Of a DNA stretch of 11,840 nucleotides, positions 6,101 through 11,840 are shown piece by piece. The first letter of the stretch is position 1; each line of letters starts with the position of its first letter. The notes below the pieces were generated by a model, which was not told the DNA's origin, did no database searches, and was given only the letters and a program-made list of their open reading frames with translations. The translations under genes were made by a program, and so were the position numbers. This stretch comes from an uncultured Bacillota bacterium (GTDB lineage Bacteria > Bacillota > Clostridia > Lachnospirales > Lachnospiraceae): assembly GCA_958352855.1 (NCBI GenBank), contig CATWQE010000079.1, positions 1 through 11,840 on the forward strand. The letters are read 5' to 3'.

Positions 6101-7696
6101 CATTTCTTTGTTGTCTATGAGAAGCTTCATTTCTGAACCTTTTACTTCCATGACAACATGAGCAAATTTATCTGTCATTTGAAAGCCGCTTTTTTTCAAC
6201 TCTTCATTTTTGCCGTTGTGCAATTTTCGCAGCATAGCGCTTCCCTGTGAATTAATTGCAACTACATAACGGGAATCAGAGCTATCTCCACCACGAAAAG
6301 CAATCTGCATGGTTCCGGACTCACCTGTCATTCTTCTGGCATCCACAGAAATACGATAACCTTTGTTTCCGCTAATCTTAGTCCAGTCTACCTCTGGTTT
6401 ATAGACATTGCTGGAGCTTCCCTTTGGAACCTCTACCACCAGTTCTCCATCCTGTGCGTGGATACCATCTGGCTGTGTTCCTAAGTCCCCACCGAAATCG
6501 TTAAAGAATAGCTCATCTTTTCCGGGAACTCTTGTCTTGAAATATGCCCTCACAGTTATATTCGGGAATTTTTCATTTAACTGAAACCGGTTGTTTTCAA
6601 TAGGAACTAAATTGTCGGTACTGGTTTCATATTTCTCAAACACATATCCATGGTTTGCCTTTTGTGTTAAGGTTACATAATCTCCGCTATATCCGGAAAG
6701 CTTATCTGCAGTTAAAGTACCGCCTTTGTGCTCTGTATCCAGCACCCCGTCTGTATAGGTTTCCAGTGTAACCTTACATTCTTTCCCGCTTGGCTGTTCA
6801 TTGGTGGTAACACGTAAGTTTGCCACTGCAAAATCCTGTGCCGGATACTGACCTGCAAAAAGCAGTTTTCCTTTTTCCATTTTTCCTATTTCATCATGGG
6901 TAGCTGTGATAATTTCCTTTTCATCCAGCCATGCTGTAATGGTATTGTCCTGAATTTCTACTGCCAGCTTATGTGTTCCTTCTGAAACAATTACTTCTGC
7001 TTCCCCATATGCGGTATTTACTGTATTTCCTGTTACTCTCTCCAGAAACACCTTGTTATGTGGAAAGTCAAAACGAAGCTGCAATCTTTGTCCTTCAAAG
7101 CCGTCCTCTGCCTTAAATCCAATTTTTGCATTACAATTTGTATTTCCAGGGCCGATTACCAAATCTGTCTGAATCAAAAAATTCTGCGCTGCAATCATTC
7201 CATTGGAAATCATGGCATTATTAGGACCAGCGCCTTTAATCACTGCCTGTCCGCCTCCTATCTTCACTGCGTCAGGCTTATTTACTTTCCATCCGCTGGC
7301 ATCCTGAAAATTGTCTTCCAGCAGCACGCGGACACCTGCCTGTGGTACCTGTCGTCCCGGTTCTTCCGGTTCTGCTGTTTCCTCTTCTGCCTGTTCCTGG
7401 GGCTGCTCCTGTGGCGCTTCTTCCGGCTGTGCCTGTGGCTGTTCCTGTGGTACCTCCTGCGGTGTTTCCTGAGGCTTCTGCGTCTCTTCCTGGAGTTGGG
7501 ATTCCCCATCCTCTGGAAGCGCACTGCCATTATCCTCCTGCTCAGGATTTTCCGGCTGTATCTCTTCCGGTAATGTTTCTCCCGGCTGCACCTGCGGTGT
7601 TTCTGGAATGTCTGCCCGCACCTGTACCGGCATACCTCCCGCCAGAAGCGCTGCTGTTAATGCAATACATGAAATCTTTTTTGCTATACGTTTCAT
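3197..7696 (-). CDS. Cell-wall-anchored beta-helix glycosidase, probable GH136 lacto-N-biosidase (LnbX-like)
   Basis: 1499 aa. Visible order: signal peptide (1-28, AALLAGG core); Pro/Glu/Gln linker (33-118); jelly-roll-like module (125-297); B-repeat-like module (306-389); second jelly-roll (394-568); second B-repeat-like (574-653); right-handed parallel beta-helix (about 659-1227) opening FYVDSENGDDSAEGTS; Big_3-type Ig-like domain (1241-1320); Pro-rich linker; Ig-like domain (1352-1440); Asn/Thr stalk; sortase-type VQTGD (1469-1473), hydrophobic segment and KRKRQ tail. In the helix, Asp956 and Asp963 (TDGQGLDCDHAS) have the 7-residue spacing I recall for the GH136 catalytic pair (LnbX D411/D418). 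GH136 enzymes release lacto-N-biose from lacto-N-tetraose and type-1 mucin chains and often need a partner chaperone; the preceding gene fits that partner. Starts at ATG 7696, 6 nt after GGAGG. The surface beta-helix protein is certain, the GH136 assignment likely. Alternative: another beta-helix polysaccharidase. Confidence 0.7.
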   Translation of the reverse strand: MKRIAKKISCIALTAALLAGGMPVQVRADIPETPQVQPGETLPEEIQPENPEQEDNGSALPEDGESQLQEETQKPQETPQEVPQEQPQAQPEEAPQEQPQEQAEEETAEPEEPGRQVPQAGVRVLLEDNFQDASGWKVNKPDAVKIGGGQAVIKGAGPNNAMISNGMIAAQNFLIQTDLVIGPGNTNCNAKIGFKAEDGFEGQRLQLRFDFPHNKVFLERVTGNTVNTAYGEAEVIVSEGTHKLAVEIQDNTITAWLDEKEIITATHDEIGKMEKGKLLFAGQYPAQDFAVANLRVTTNEQPSGKECKVTLETYTDGVLDTEHKGGTLTADKLSGYSGDYVTLTQKANHGYVFEKYETSTDNLVPIENNRFQLNEKFPNITVRAYFKTRVPGKDELFFNDFGGDLGTQPDGIHAQDGELVVEVPKGSSSNVYKPEVDWTKISGNKGYRISVDARRMTGESGTMQIAFRGGDSSDSRYVVAINSQGSAMLRKLHNGKNEELKKSGFQMTDKFAHVVMEVKGSEMKLLIDNKEMFSYTDNENWSEMQPTVQLINMTAGAPVAFDNLLVEQICEKKPVEVVSIFEGKEDKEHKAGTATSDVTEAEEGQKVTLTATAKAGYRLKEYQIENVEVKDGTFVMPAGNFEKLVVKAVFETDKVREGKTFYVDSENGDDSAEGTSEKTAWKTLDKVKEYGTFVPGDKILLKRGSVFIGQQLAFQGMGAKGNPIEVSAYGEGKRPKLEGNGEVENVVSLYNQEYVEIRNLEITNLDTQYNTKFGLNESNNTKKALRAVNVSIRNFGTASGIAIEDCYIHDINGNINLKWNGGVFFDVKADIQNGQLTGVPSKYDNISISGCTFERVDRSAIKLVSSQWCNQWEKNDPGVPVHWYPSTNVVVEGNYMEYIGGDGITVRDTDGALIEHNLAKDCRFQNTGYNVGIWPFEAANTVLQYNEAYKTHGTTDGQGLDCDHASSNSVMQYNYSHNNEGGFMLIMGGYPHTGATVRYNISQNDRDKTFEFAQGLPKGTMIYNNTIYSDQVLDKGVFFLSNTGAGVGVNDGFAFNNVFSYPQGQKAYGGDAQGAGLVQEHMKIYNNAYTGGMSAFEADANPLQAEDLGIADLGSAPETHEDHEGKDAVTGSSGLLDGYKLQEGSVLIDKGLTVEEAWKHFGGSKLVDGRSHSPRDLFEEAKAQNYASIDCIMGNNFPQVAGVTYDQDFFGGSLAKGKPDIGAAEYQSKEPEKPEPPQTVLLEGISIQKAPEKTTYTEGEIFNPKGMKVEAKFSDGNTKDVTGEISYSEEPLKASDKEMVISYTYEGVTKDAVQAITVKAKGEPQPPTPEEPEKPQKPEKPQQPENPDASVWEIEAVEIVPEKAELKAGESKQFTVKVTGKGEFSKEVSWELVGKHHEDTYIDEKGALYVSKAETAGEVKVKAVSKADAKKFDEAVVKIKKAQTQVPGTNTNNNGNNTTTGKPAGNQGVQTGDESHVVILLGLLAVSGGVLLIGKRKRQ
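7343..7600 (-). repeat. Pro/Glu/Gln-rich low-complexity coding repeat
   Basis: Residues 33-118 of the surface protein consist of short degenerate PQEQ/PEE units, with the corresponding DNA repeats. The composition suggests an extended, negatively charged spacer between the mature N-terminus and the first folded module. The long open frames on the opposite strand here are a by-product of this composition. Confidence 0.7.
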
Positions 7697-7702
7697 TCAT
7701 TT

Positions 7703-7707
7703 CCTCC
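7703..7707 (-). promoter_or_regulatory. Ribosome-binding site abutting the upstream stop codon
   Basis: Minus strand TGAGGAGG: the TGA of the chaperone gene (7710-7708) is followed at once by GGAGG, then a 6-nt spacer and ATG 7696. Ribosomes ending the first gene finish on the start site of the second, implying translational coupling. A nearer ATG at 7700 is out of frame and too close to the site. Confidence 0.75.
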
Positions 7708-8493
7708 TCATCGAAAGTCCCGAACTTCAGACTCTGCAATTTTTTTACTTAATTCCTTCTCAAATTCATCTGCAGTACACTGCTCCAGCACTGCTCCGGA
7801 AACCTCTTCATAGGGCAAATAGCCTCCTGGCTCCCGTTTCGTGCAAATGAGCTGCTTTGTTTCTCCGCTGTCGCTATTCCAAGTTGTCTGTCCTCCTTCC
7901 TCCAACTGCAAAAGTTTATTTGCAAGTTCTTCGTCCGCTTCTGTCATGGCACGCATATTGCTATCATTAAGTTCCAACGTTTCCTGATAGGTAATTCTGC
8001 CTTCCTGCCAGACTGTGTAATCCGCGGTAAAAGAATCTACCTGCCTGTAATTTTCCTGATGGCTTTCATAGAAAGAAACCAGCTCTTCCTCTGAAATCTC
8101 CTCCATTTTTCTGTTTTTCAACTCCTGTTCACATTCCCCAAGCAATCTCTTGTAATATTGCATAGGAGTAAATTCCACTGGTCCATATACCGGCTCTCCT
8201 TTTTCATCAAGCTCCTTCCGCTTCTGATTCTCTGCTTTCAGGGCTTTTAAAAAAGTTTCATAAGAAAATTCGTCTACAATGCCTTCCTGTTCTGCCCAGT
8301 TCCATATCACCTTTCCTCTGACAGCTCTCTCTTTATCCCCATTATAAAAGTCCAGTTCTTCCTGCGTTACAGGCTTTCCGTCTACAAGAAGTGGCGGTTC
8401 CTCCTCCTGGGCTTTTACAAAATAAATAACACCCGCCAGTACAAAAAGGCACAGCAGAATCGCTGCCATCAAATATTTTCTTTTCCTGAACAC
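7708..8493 (-). CDS. Membrane-anchored SurA/PrsA-like chaperone, probable GH136 partner (LnbY-like)
   Basis: 261 aa with a GTG start at 8493, seven bases after an AAAGG site; the only other good candidate, ATG at codon 9, would cut off the basic N-terminus. A short basic head and one membrane segment (8-27) place the rest outside the cell. Residues 35-50 (LLVDGKPVTQEELDFY) resemble the start of SurA/PrsA-type chaperone domains; 60-150 are helical and charged, including EISEEELVSFYESH; the C-terminus is again helical. No clear parvulin isomerase core is visible, so chaperone activity without isomerase activity is likelier. It is the first gene of a two-gene operon, 11 nt before the surface beta-helix protein, matching the LnbY-LnbX arrangement in which the helper is required for folding of the GH136 enzyme. 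A general PrsA-like role is the alternative. Confidence 0.65.
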   Translation of the reverse strand: MFRKRKYLMAAILLCLFVLAGVIYFVKAQEEEPPLLVDGKPVTQEELDFYNGDKERAVRGKVIWNWAEQEGIVDEFSYETFLKALKAENQKRKELDEKGEPVYGPVEFTPMQYYKRLLGECEQELKNRKMEEISEEELVSFYESHQENYRQVDSFTADYTVWQEGRITYQETLELNDSNMRAMTEADEELANKLLQLEEGGQTTWNSDSGETKQLICTKREPGGYLPYEEVSGAVLEQCTADEFEKELSKKIAESEVRDFR

Positions 8494-8750
8494 GATTTTT
8501 CCTTTCTTTTCTGCATATTCTATAAATTATTTTTTATAACCATTATATACAATTATGTCTTGCATGCATATTGCTGTTTTTTCCAATATTACACTGCTAT
8601 TTTTGTATATTTTTACCTATTTCATAGGAATTCCAAAAGTTTTCCCTTTCTTTTATATAATTATACTTTATAATCCTTTTTCCCTTTTACCCCTTAAAAA
8701 TTGGATATAATGCTTTTCTTTTATAAAAAACAATCTCAAAATAAGCGCAA
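8494..8750. other. AT-rich intergenic region upstream of the chaperone-glycosidase operon
   Basis: About 257 nt without a credible gene. On the minus strand a TATAAT (8547-8542) lies about 50 nt before the GTG start, but no good -35 hexamer sits 16-18 nt upstream (it would read TATGCA). Further A/T-rich -10-like sequences occur at 8655-8675. A GGAATTCC palindrome lies at 8627-8634. No CRE-like or other recognisable operator is seen. The operon promoter is probably here but cannot be placed with confidence. Confidence 0.4.
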
Positions 8751-8802
8751 AACTGCCCGAAAATCAATGACCTTATAATCGGACACTGATTTTCGGGCAG
8801 TT
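8751..8802 (-). terminator. Long-stem hairpin downstream of the antiporter gene
   Basis: A 16-bp perfect stem (core CTGCCCGAAAATCA) pairs 8751-8766 with 8787-8802 around a 20-nt loop, 22 nt past the antiporter stop. On the minus strand it is followed by TTTT, then GCGCTTATTTT, a poor U-tract. It probably ends the transporter operon, perhaps inefficiently. Confidence 0.65.
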
Positions 8803-8824
8803 CTTCCCCATCTATATCTTATTA

Positions 8825-10414
8825 TCAAAATTTTGCCATAATCAAAGTATCATCTTCACAAATAACCGTTTGCCCTGTAGGTATCATAGTCCTATCCCCA
8901 CGCTGTATAGAGACTACCAGATTTGTTTTTGGCATCTGAATCTCCTGCAAACACTTCCCAGCCCATTTATCCCCTTTAAAAATAACCTTTTCATGAAGCA
9001 TAAGATTATCCCCGTCAAAAAATTCAGGCGCCGCAAGAATCAGTAAATCACCACATCTTAATAACGTATTGCCATTTGGCACTATTTTTTCTTCCTGTCT
9101 AAGCACCATTACAATAAGCATATCTGACGGAAGCAGAATATCCTTTATATAACGATTGCAAAAAATGTGATTTTCTCTTATCTTGGTTTTCACAAAATGA
9201 ATACTGCTTTCTTCTGCATAGTCATTAAATGTCCTCCGTACATCTGCATTCTGATCCAGCATATGTAGCTTTCTTGATACTGCCGGCAGCAAAGTTCCCT
9301 GAAAAGTAATGGAAAGCAGAACAATACAAAACACCAGATTAAACAAATCATAGGATAAAGAAACCTCTCCAAGAACCGCCATAATCGCAAATACAATAGA
9401 AGCTGCCCCTCTAAGCCCTGCCCAGGAAACCACACCAATCTGTTTCCAGCATGCGCCAAAGGGAAGAAGAGAAACCACAGCCGCCAACGGTCTCGCAAAA
9501 AATGTCATAAACAGCATAATCAGCAGCGCCGGCACGAAAACCCTGGGCAGCATGACAGGAGTCACCAAAAGTCCCAACAAAAAGAAAATCATCATTTGCG
9601 AAATTCCTGTGATAGCATCAAAGAAGTGTACCAGCTCACGCTTTTTGGGAAAACGTGAATTTCCCATAAGAATACCACAAAGGTAAACAGCAAGATATCC
9701 ATTTCCTCCTAAAATCTGCGGAATTGCATAGCTTAAAATCATAACAGCCACTGTAAAAATAGTTCTCCCCTCATCTATAGCAAAGGAGAAACGATGCAGC
9801 ATCCTGATTGCCACTTCTCCCATAACCAATCCGCACAAAAGTCCAATTCCGATTTGTTTCAATAACATTACCGGAAGAAAAACCTCCTCTCCCGCAAGAA
9901 GAGCAATGCACAGAAAGGTGAGCATATAAGACACCGGATCATTGGATCCGGATTCTAATTCCAGCAGAGATGCTGTATGATATTTTAAATCCAGCTTTTT
10001 AGAGCGCAAGACATTAAAAACAGAAGCCGCATCCGTTGAGGAAATCACCGAACCAATAAGAAAACTTTCCAGCCAGGGAACCCCAAGAACATAATGTGAA
10101 AATACTCCCACAAGCCCTGCAGTCATAGCCACTCCTAAGGTAGAAAGTAAAATTGCCCCAGCCGCCACCGGTCTGGCCTCTTTCACATTGGTTCCAAATC
10201 CTCCGTAAAAAATAATTACAATCAGACTTGCCGAACAAATTTTTTCCGTAATTTGATAATCATCAAATGAAATCCGCACAATACCATTCACTCCAAACAG
10301 CATTCCAAGACCTATAAAAAACAACAGGGAGGGAAACGCCAGTTTAGATGTCACACGTCCAGTCAAAACGCAGATTACTATTACAACTCCTATTAGCAGC
10401 AAAACCTCATTCAT
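8825..10414 (-). CDS. Potassium/proton antiporter, CPA1 family (NhaP2/CvrA type) with two TrkA-C domains
   Basis: 529 aa. About twelve hydrophobic segments (1-385) form a Na+/K+-H+ exchanger core. Diagnostic residues are Asp128 in SSTDAASVF, the Asn158-Asp159 pair in ESGSNDPVSYM, and Arg335 in WAGLRGAAS. Two consecutive TrkA-C (RCK-C)-like domains follow, about 405-465 and 470-529, the second running to the last residue. Family knowledge: these membrane proteins expel K+ (or Na+) in exchange for protons, and Firmicute relatives with such domains can be gated by cyclic di-AMP. The start ATG (10414) overlaps the stop of the upstream CDF gene by four bases (ATGA), with AAGGGAG at 10428-10422 inside that gene, so translation is coupled. 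The family is clear; the exact ion and ligand are inference. Confidence 0.85.
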   Translation of the reverse strand: MNEVLLLIGVVIVICVLTGRVTSKLAFPSLLFFIGLGMLFGVNGIVRISFDDYQITEKICSASLIVIIFYGGFGTNVKEARPVAAGAILLSTLGVAMTAGLVGVFSHYVLGVPWLESFLIGSVISSTDAASVFNVLRSKKLDLKYHTASLLELESGSNDPVSYMLTFLCIALLAGEEVFLPVMLLKQIGIGLLCGLVMGEVAIRMLHRFSFAIDEGRTIFTVAVMILSYAIPQILGGNGYLAVYLCGILMGNSRFPKKRELVHFFDAITGISQMMIFFLLGLLVTPVMLPRVFVPALLIMLFMTFFARPLAAVVSLLPFGACWKQIGVVSWAGLRGAASIVFAIMAVLGEVSLSYDLFNLVFCIVLLSITFQGTLLPAVSRKLHMLDQNADVRRTFNDYAEESSIHFVKTKIRENHIFCNRYIKDILLPSDMLIVMVLRQEEKIVPNGNTLLRCGDLLILAAPEFFDGDNLMLHEKVIFKGDKWAGKCLQEIQMPKTNLVVSIQRGDRTMIPTGQTVICEDDTLIMAKF

Positions 10415-11379
10415 TCTACCACTCCCTTCTCTGTATCTCGCACCTTTTCTGTAAGCTGACGGATTTCTTCTTCATCAAACTCAATCTCCGGTAACAATTC
10501 AAAATAGAAATCTGTATATTTCTGAGCCAAAGCCGCAATGCAGCGATTCTGATACATCTGAAATCTCCGCACTGACAATTCATCCTTTTCCAGCTTAATA
10601 TAAGCGCTGATCCATAGCTTACGCCCTGTCTTCACCACCTCAAAATACAAATCCGAAAACTTACACTCCTTTAACTCAGGCTCTACAACCTCTCTAATTT
10701 CCCCTATCGTCTCTTCATCAGGAGAAATCAGCAATAAATCGCGGATTCCCGATACTACAGTACTAACAGGCTCAGGAAGCATAATAAAGGATAGCACTAT
10801 TGTGAGTATAGAATCCAGATAAGGCGTCAGCTTCTGAAACCACCCAAACGGAACCATCATGGGAAGAAAAAAAGCGACTGTCATTCCCATAGAAATCACA
10901 CTGTCGATTTCCCAGCCCTGCATTTCTGTTTCTATAATTGGAGAATTTAAATTTCGATTTTTACGCTTCAAATATAAGGCCACAAGAATGCTGATAACCA
11001 TACCCGCCAGTTCAAACCAGGCCACCACGCCGAATGCAACTTTGCGCCCGCCATGGAATAAAATATTAATACTGTTGGCAATCATTCCAATGGTTACCGC
11101 CGACATGGTAATACCCTTTACCACAACAAAGACAGTTTCCAACTGCATATGCCCAAATGGATATTTTTCATTACTGGGCTGATACAGAAGCGGAATCAGA
11201 AAAACCGATGGCAGTAACATACAAAATTCAATCCCATCATATACTGCATCCAAAAGCACCGCCTGAGAACTGGTCACAATCGCCATAACCAACTCCAAAA
11301 CCACAAAAAGAAGATTTCCATAAAGGGAAACCGTCATTGCTCTTTTTTCTTTTTTGGGGCTTTTTCTGCCTATACGCAT
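10411..11379 (-). CDS. Cation diffusion facilitator (CDF) family transporter, atypical metal site
   Basis: 322 aa. Basic N-terminus, then about six membrane segments (15-215) and a C-terminal cytoplasmic domain (about 218-322) of the CDF type. TM2 carries Asp44-x3-Asp48 (LLDAVYDGIEF), and the loop after TM2 has the family's YPFGHMQLE motif (73-81). In TM5 the usual His-x3-Asp becomes Gly155-W-E-I-Asp159, so the normal fourth ligand is missing; Glu157 or Glu152 may substitute. CDF proteins export divalent metals such as Zn, Fe or Mn in exchange for protons. The changed site suggests a different metal preference or cation. ATG 11379 follows an AAAGAGG site by 8 nt. The gene lies downstream of the rplA terminator and overlaps the antiporter gene, forming one operon. 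No clear promoter is seen in the short gap. Confidence 0.8.
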   Translation of the reverse strand: MRIGRKSPKKEKRAMTVSLYGNLLFVVLELVMAIVTSSQAVLLDAVYDGIEFCMLLPSVFLIPLLYQPSNEKYPFGHMQLETVFVVVKGITMSAVTIGMIANSINILFHGGRKVAFGVVAWFELAGMVISILVALYLKRKNRNLNSPIIETEMQGWEIDSVISMGMTVAFFLPMMVPFGWFQKLTPYLDSILTIVLSFIMLPEPVSTVVSGIRDLLLISPDEETIGEIREVVEPELKECKFSDLYFEVVKTGRKLWISAYIKLEKDELSVRRFQMYQNRCIAALAQKYTDFYFELLPEIEFDEEEIRQLTEKVRDTEKGVVE

Positions 11380-11411
11380 GTTTTATACCTCTTTCCATAA
11401 AAACAAAGAAA

Positions 11412-11438
11412 GCGGGAAACTTCAAAAGAAGTTCCCGC
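11412..11438 (-). terminator. Intrinsic terminator of the rplA transcript
   Basis: GCGGGAAACTTC (11412-11423) pairs with GAAGTTCCCGC (11428-11438), with one bulged A and an AAAA loop (TTTT on the minus strand). On the minus strand it is followed by TTTCTTTGTTTTT. It sits 18 nt past the rplA stop, separating the ribosomal operon from the transporter pair. Confidence 0.85.
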
Positions 11439-11456
11439 CTCTATATTTTTCATCTA

Positions 11457-11840
11457 TTACTGAGCTATTTTCATTGGGTTAACCTTTACGCTTGGTCCCA
11501 TTGTGGAAGCCAGAGATACGCTCTTTAAGAACACACCTTTTAATGCGCTTGGTCTAGCCTTATTGATAGCTCCCATAAGCGTCTGGAAGTTGTCCGCTAA
11601 CTGCTCCTCTGTGAAAGAAGCTTTTCCGATTGGCACGTGAATGATATTTGTTTTATCAAGACGATATTCAATCTTACCTGCTTTGATATCCTGGATAGCT
11701 TTTGTAACGTCCATAGTTACTGTACCAGCTTTTGGGTTTGGCATTAAGCCCTTAGGTCCGAGAACACGTCCCAGACGTCCAACAACACCCATCATATCTG
11801 GTGTAGCAACAACAACGTCGAAATCTAACCATCCTTCGTT
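11457..11840 (-). CDS. rplA: 50S ribosomal protein L1, C-terminal part (5' end outside the window)
   Basis: The last 127 codons are present; the frame is open to the right edge, reading NEGWLDFDVVVATPDMMG at the window border. It contains the L1 signature GRVLGPKGLMPNPKAGTVT and ends KVNPMKIAQ. L1 is normally about 230 aa, so roughly the first 100 residues lie outside. L1 binds 23S rRNA at the L1 stalk and, in many bacteria, represses its own L11-L1 mRNA. The gene ends 18 nt before a strong terminator, so L10/L12 are not co-transcribed downstream here. The methionine at 11795 is internal and not the start. Confidence 0.97.
   Translation of the reverse strand, partial: NEGWLDFDVVVATPDMMGVVGRLGRVLGPKGLMPNPKAGTVTMDVTKAIQDIKAGKIEYRLDKTNIIHVPIGKASFTEEQLADNFQTLMGAINKARPSALKGVFLKSVSLASTMGPSVKVNPMKIAQ

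Noticed and set aside
7058..7752. Rightward frames opposite the Pro/Glu/Gln linker
   Set aside because: They are low-complexity translations (Val/Leu/Pro- or Leu/Phe/Arg-rich) of the antisense of a repetitive linker.
8621..8634. TTCATAGGAATTCC resembling the element's inverted repeat
   Set aside because: It carries an extra A relative to the 15-mer, matches only part of it and has no partner copy nearby.

Overview
The window looks like chromosomal DNA from a human-gut Lachnospiraceae-type Clostridium (Firmicutes; genus not resolved). The evidence is the AT-rich intergenic DNA, strong GGAGG ribosome sites, a Gram-positive sortase-type surface anchor ending in a (V)QTGD motif, a lacto-N-biosidase-like surface enzyme, and a clostridial-looking ribosomal protein L1.

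Layout, left to right. Positions 1-330 hold an array of at least three, probably four, near-identical strong sigma-A promoters firing leftward off the window. Their architecture (A-tract UP element, TTGACA, 17-nt spacer, extended TGA plus TATTCT, G start, GCTGTC) is that of stacked rRNA-operon promoters, so an rrn operon probably lies just outside. Positions 430-1505 form a compact unit with perfect 15-bp terminal inverted repeats and an imperfect 8-bp flanking direct repeat. It carries one gene, a PD-(D/E)XK nuclease of the Rpn/PDDEXK_2 family. Removing the unit joins a leftward reading frame on both sides, so it seems to have inserted near the 3' end of an older, now decayed gene. Positions 1828-3102 encode a stand-alone URO-D-superfamily methyltransferase-like protein, ending in a bidirectional terminator.

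Positions 3197-8493 (minus strand) are a two-gene operon. It encodes a membrane-anchored SurA/PrsA-like chaperone (261 aa) followed, after 11 nt, by a 1499-aa cell-wall-anchored multidomain protein with a right-handed beta-helix. The pairing and two Asp residues spaced by seven suggest a GH136 lacto-N-biosidase (LnbX-like) with its dedicated chaperone (LnbY-like), acting on type-1 host glycans (milk oligosaccharides, mucin) outside the cell.

Positions 8825-11379 (minus strand) are a translationally coupled cation-transport pair: a CDF-family transporter whose stop overlaps the start of a CPA1 K+/H+ antiporter with two TrkA-C domains. The right edge holds the 3' part of rplA (ribosomal protein L1, minus strand) with its terminator. 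Housekeeping and ribosomal functions therefore flank an accessory stretch (Rpn element, URO-D gene, GH136 pair).
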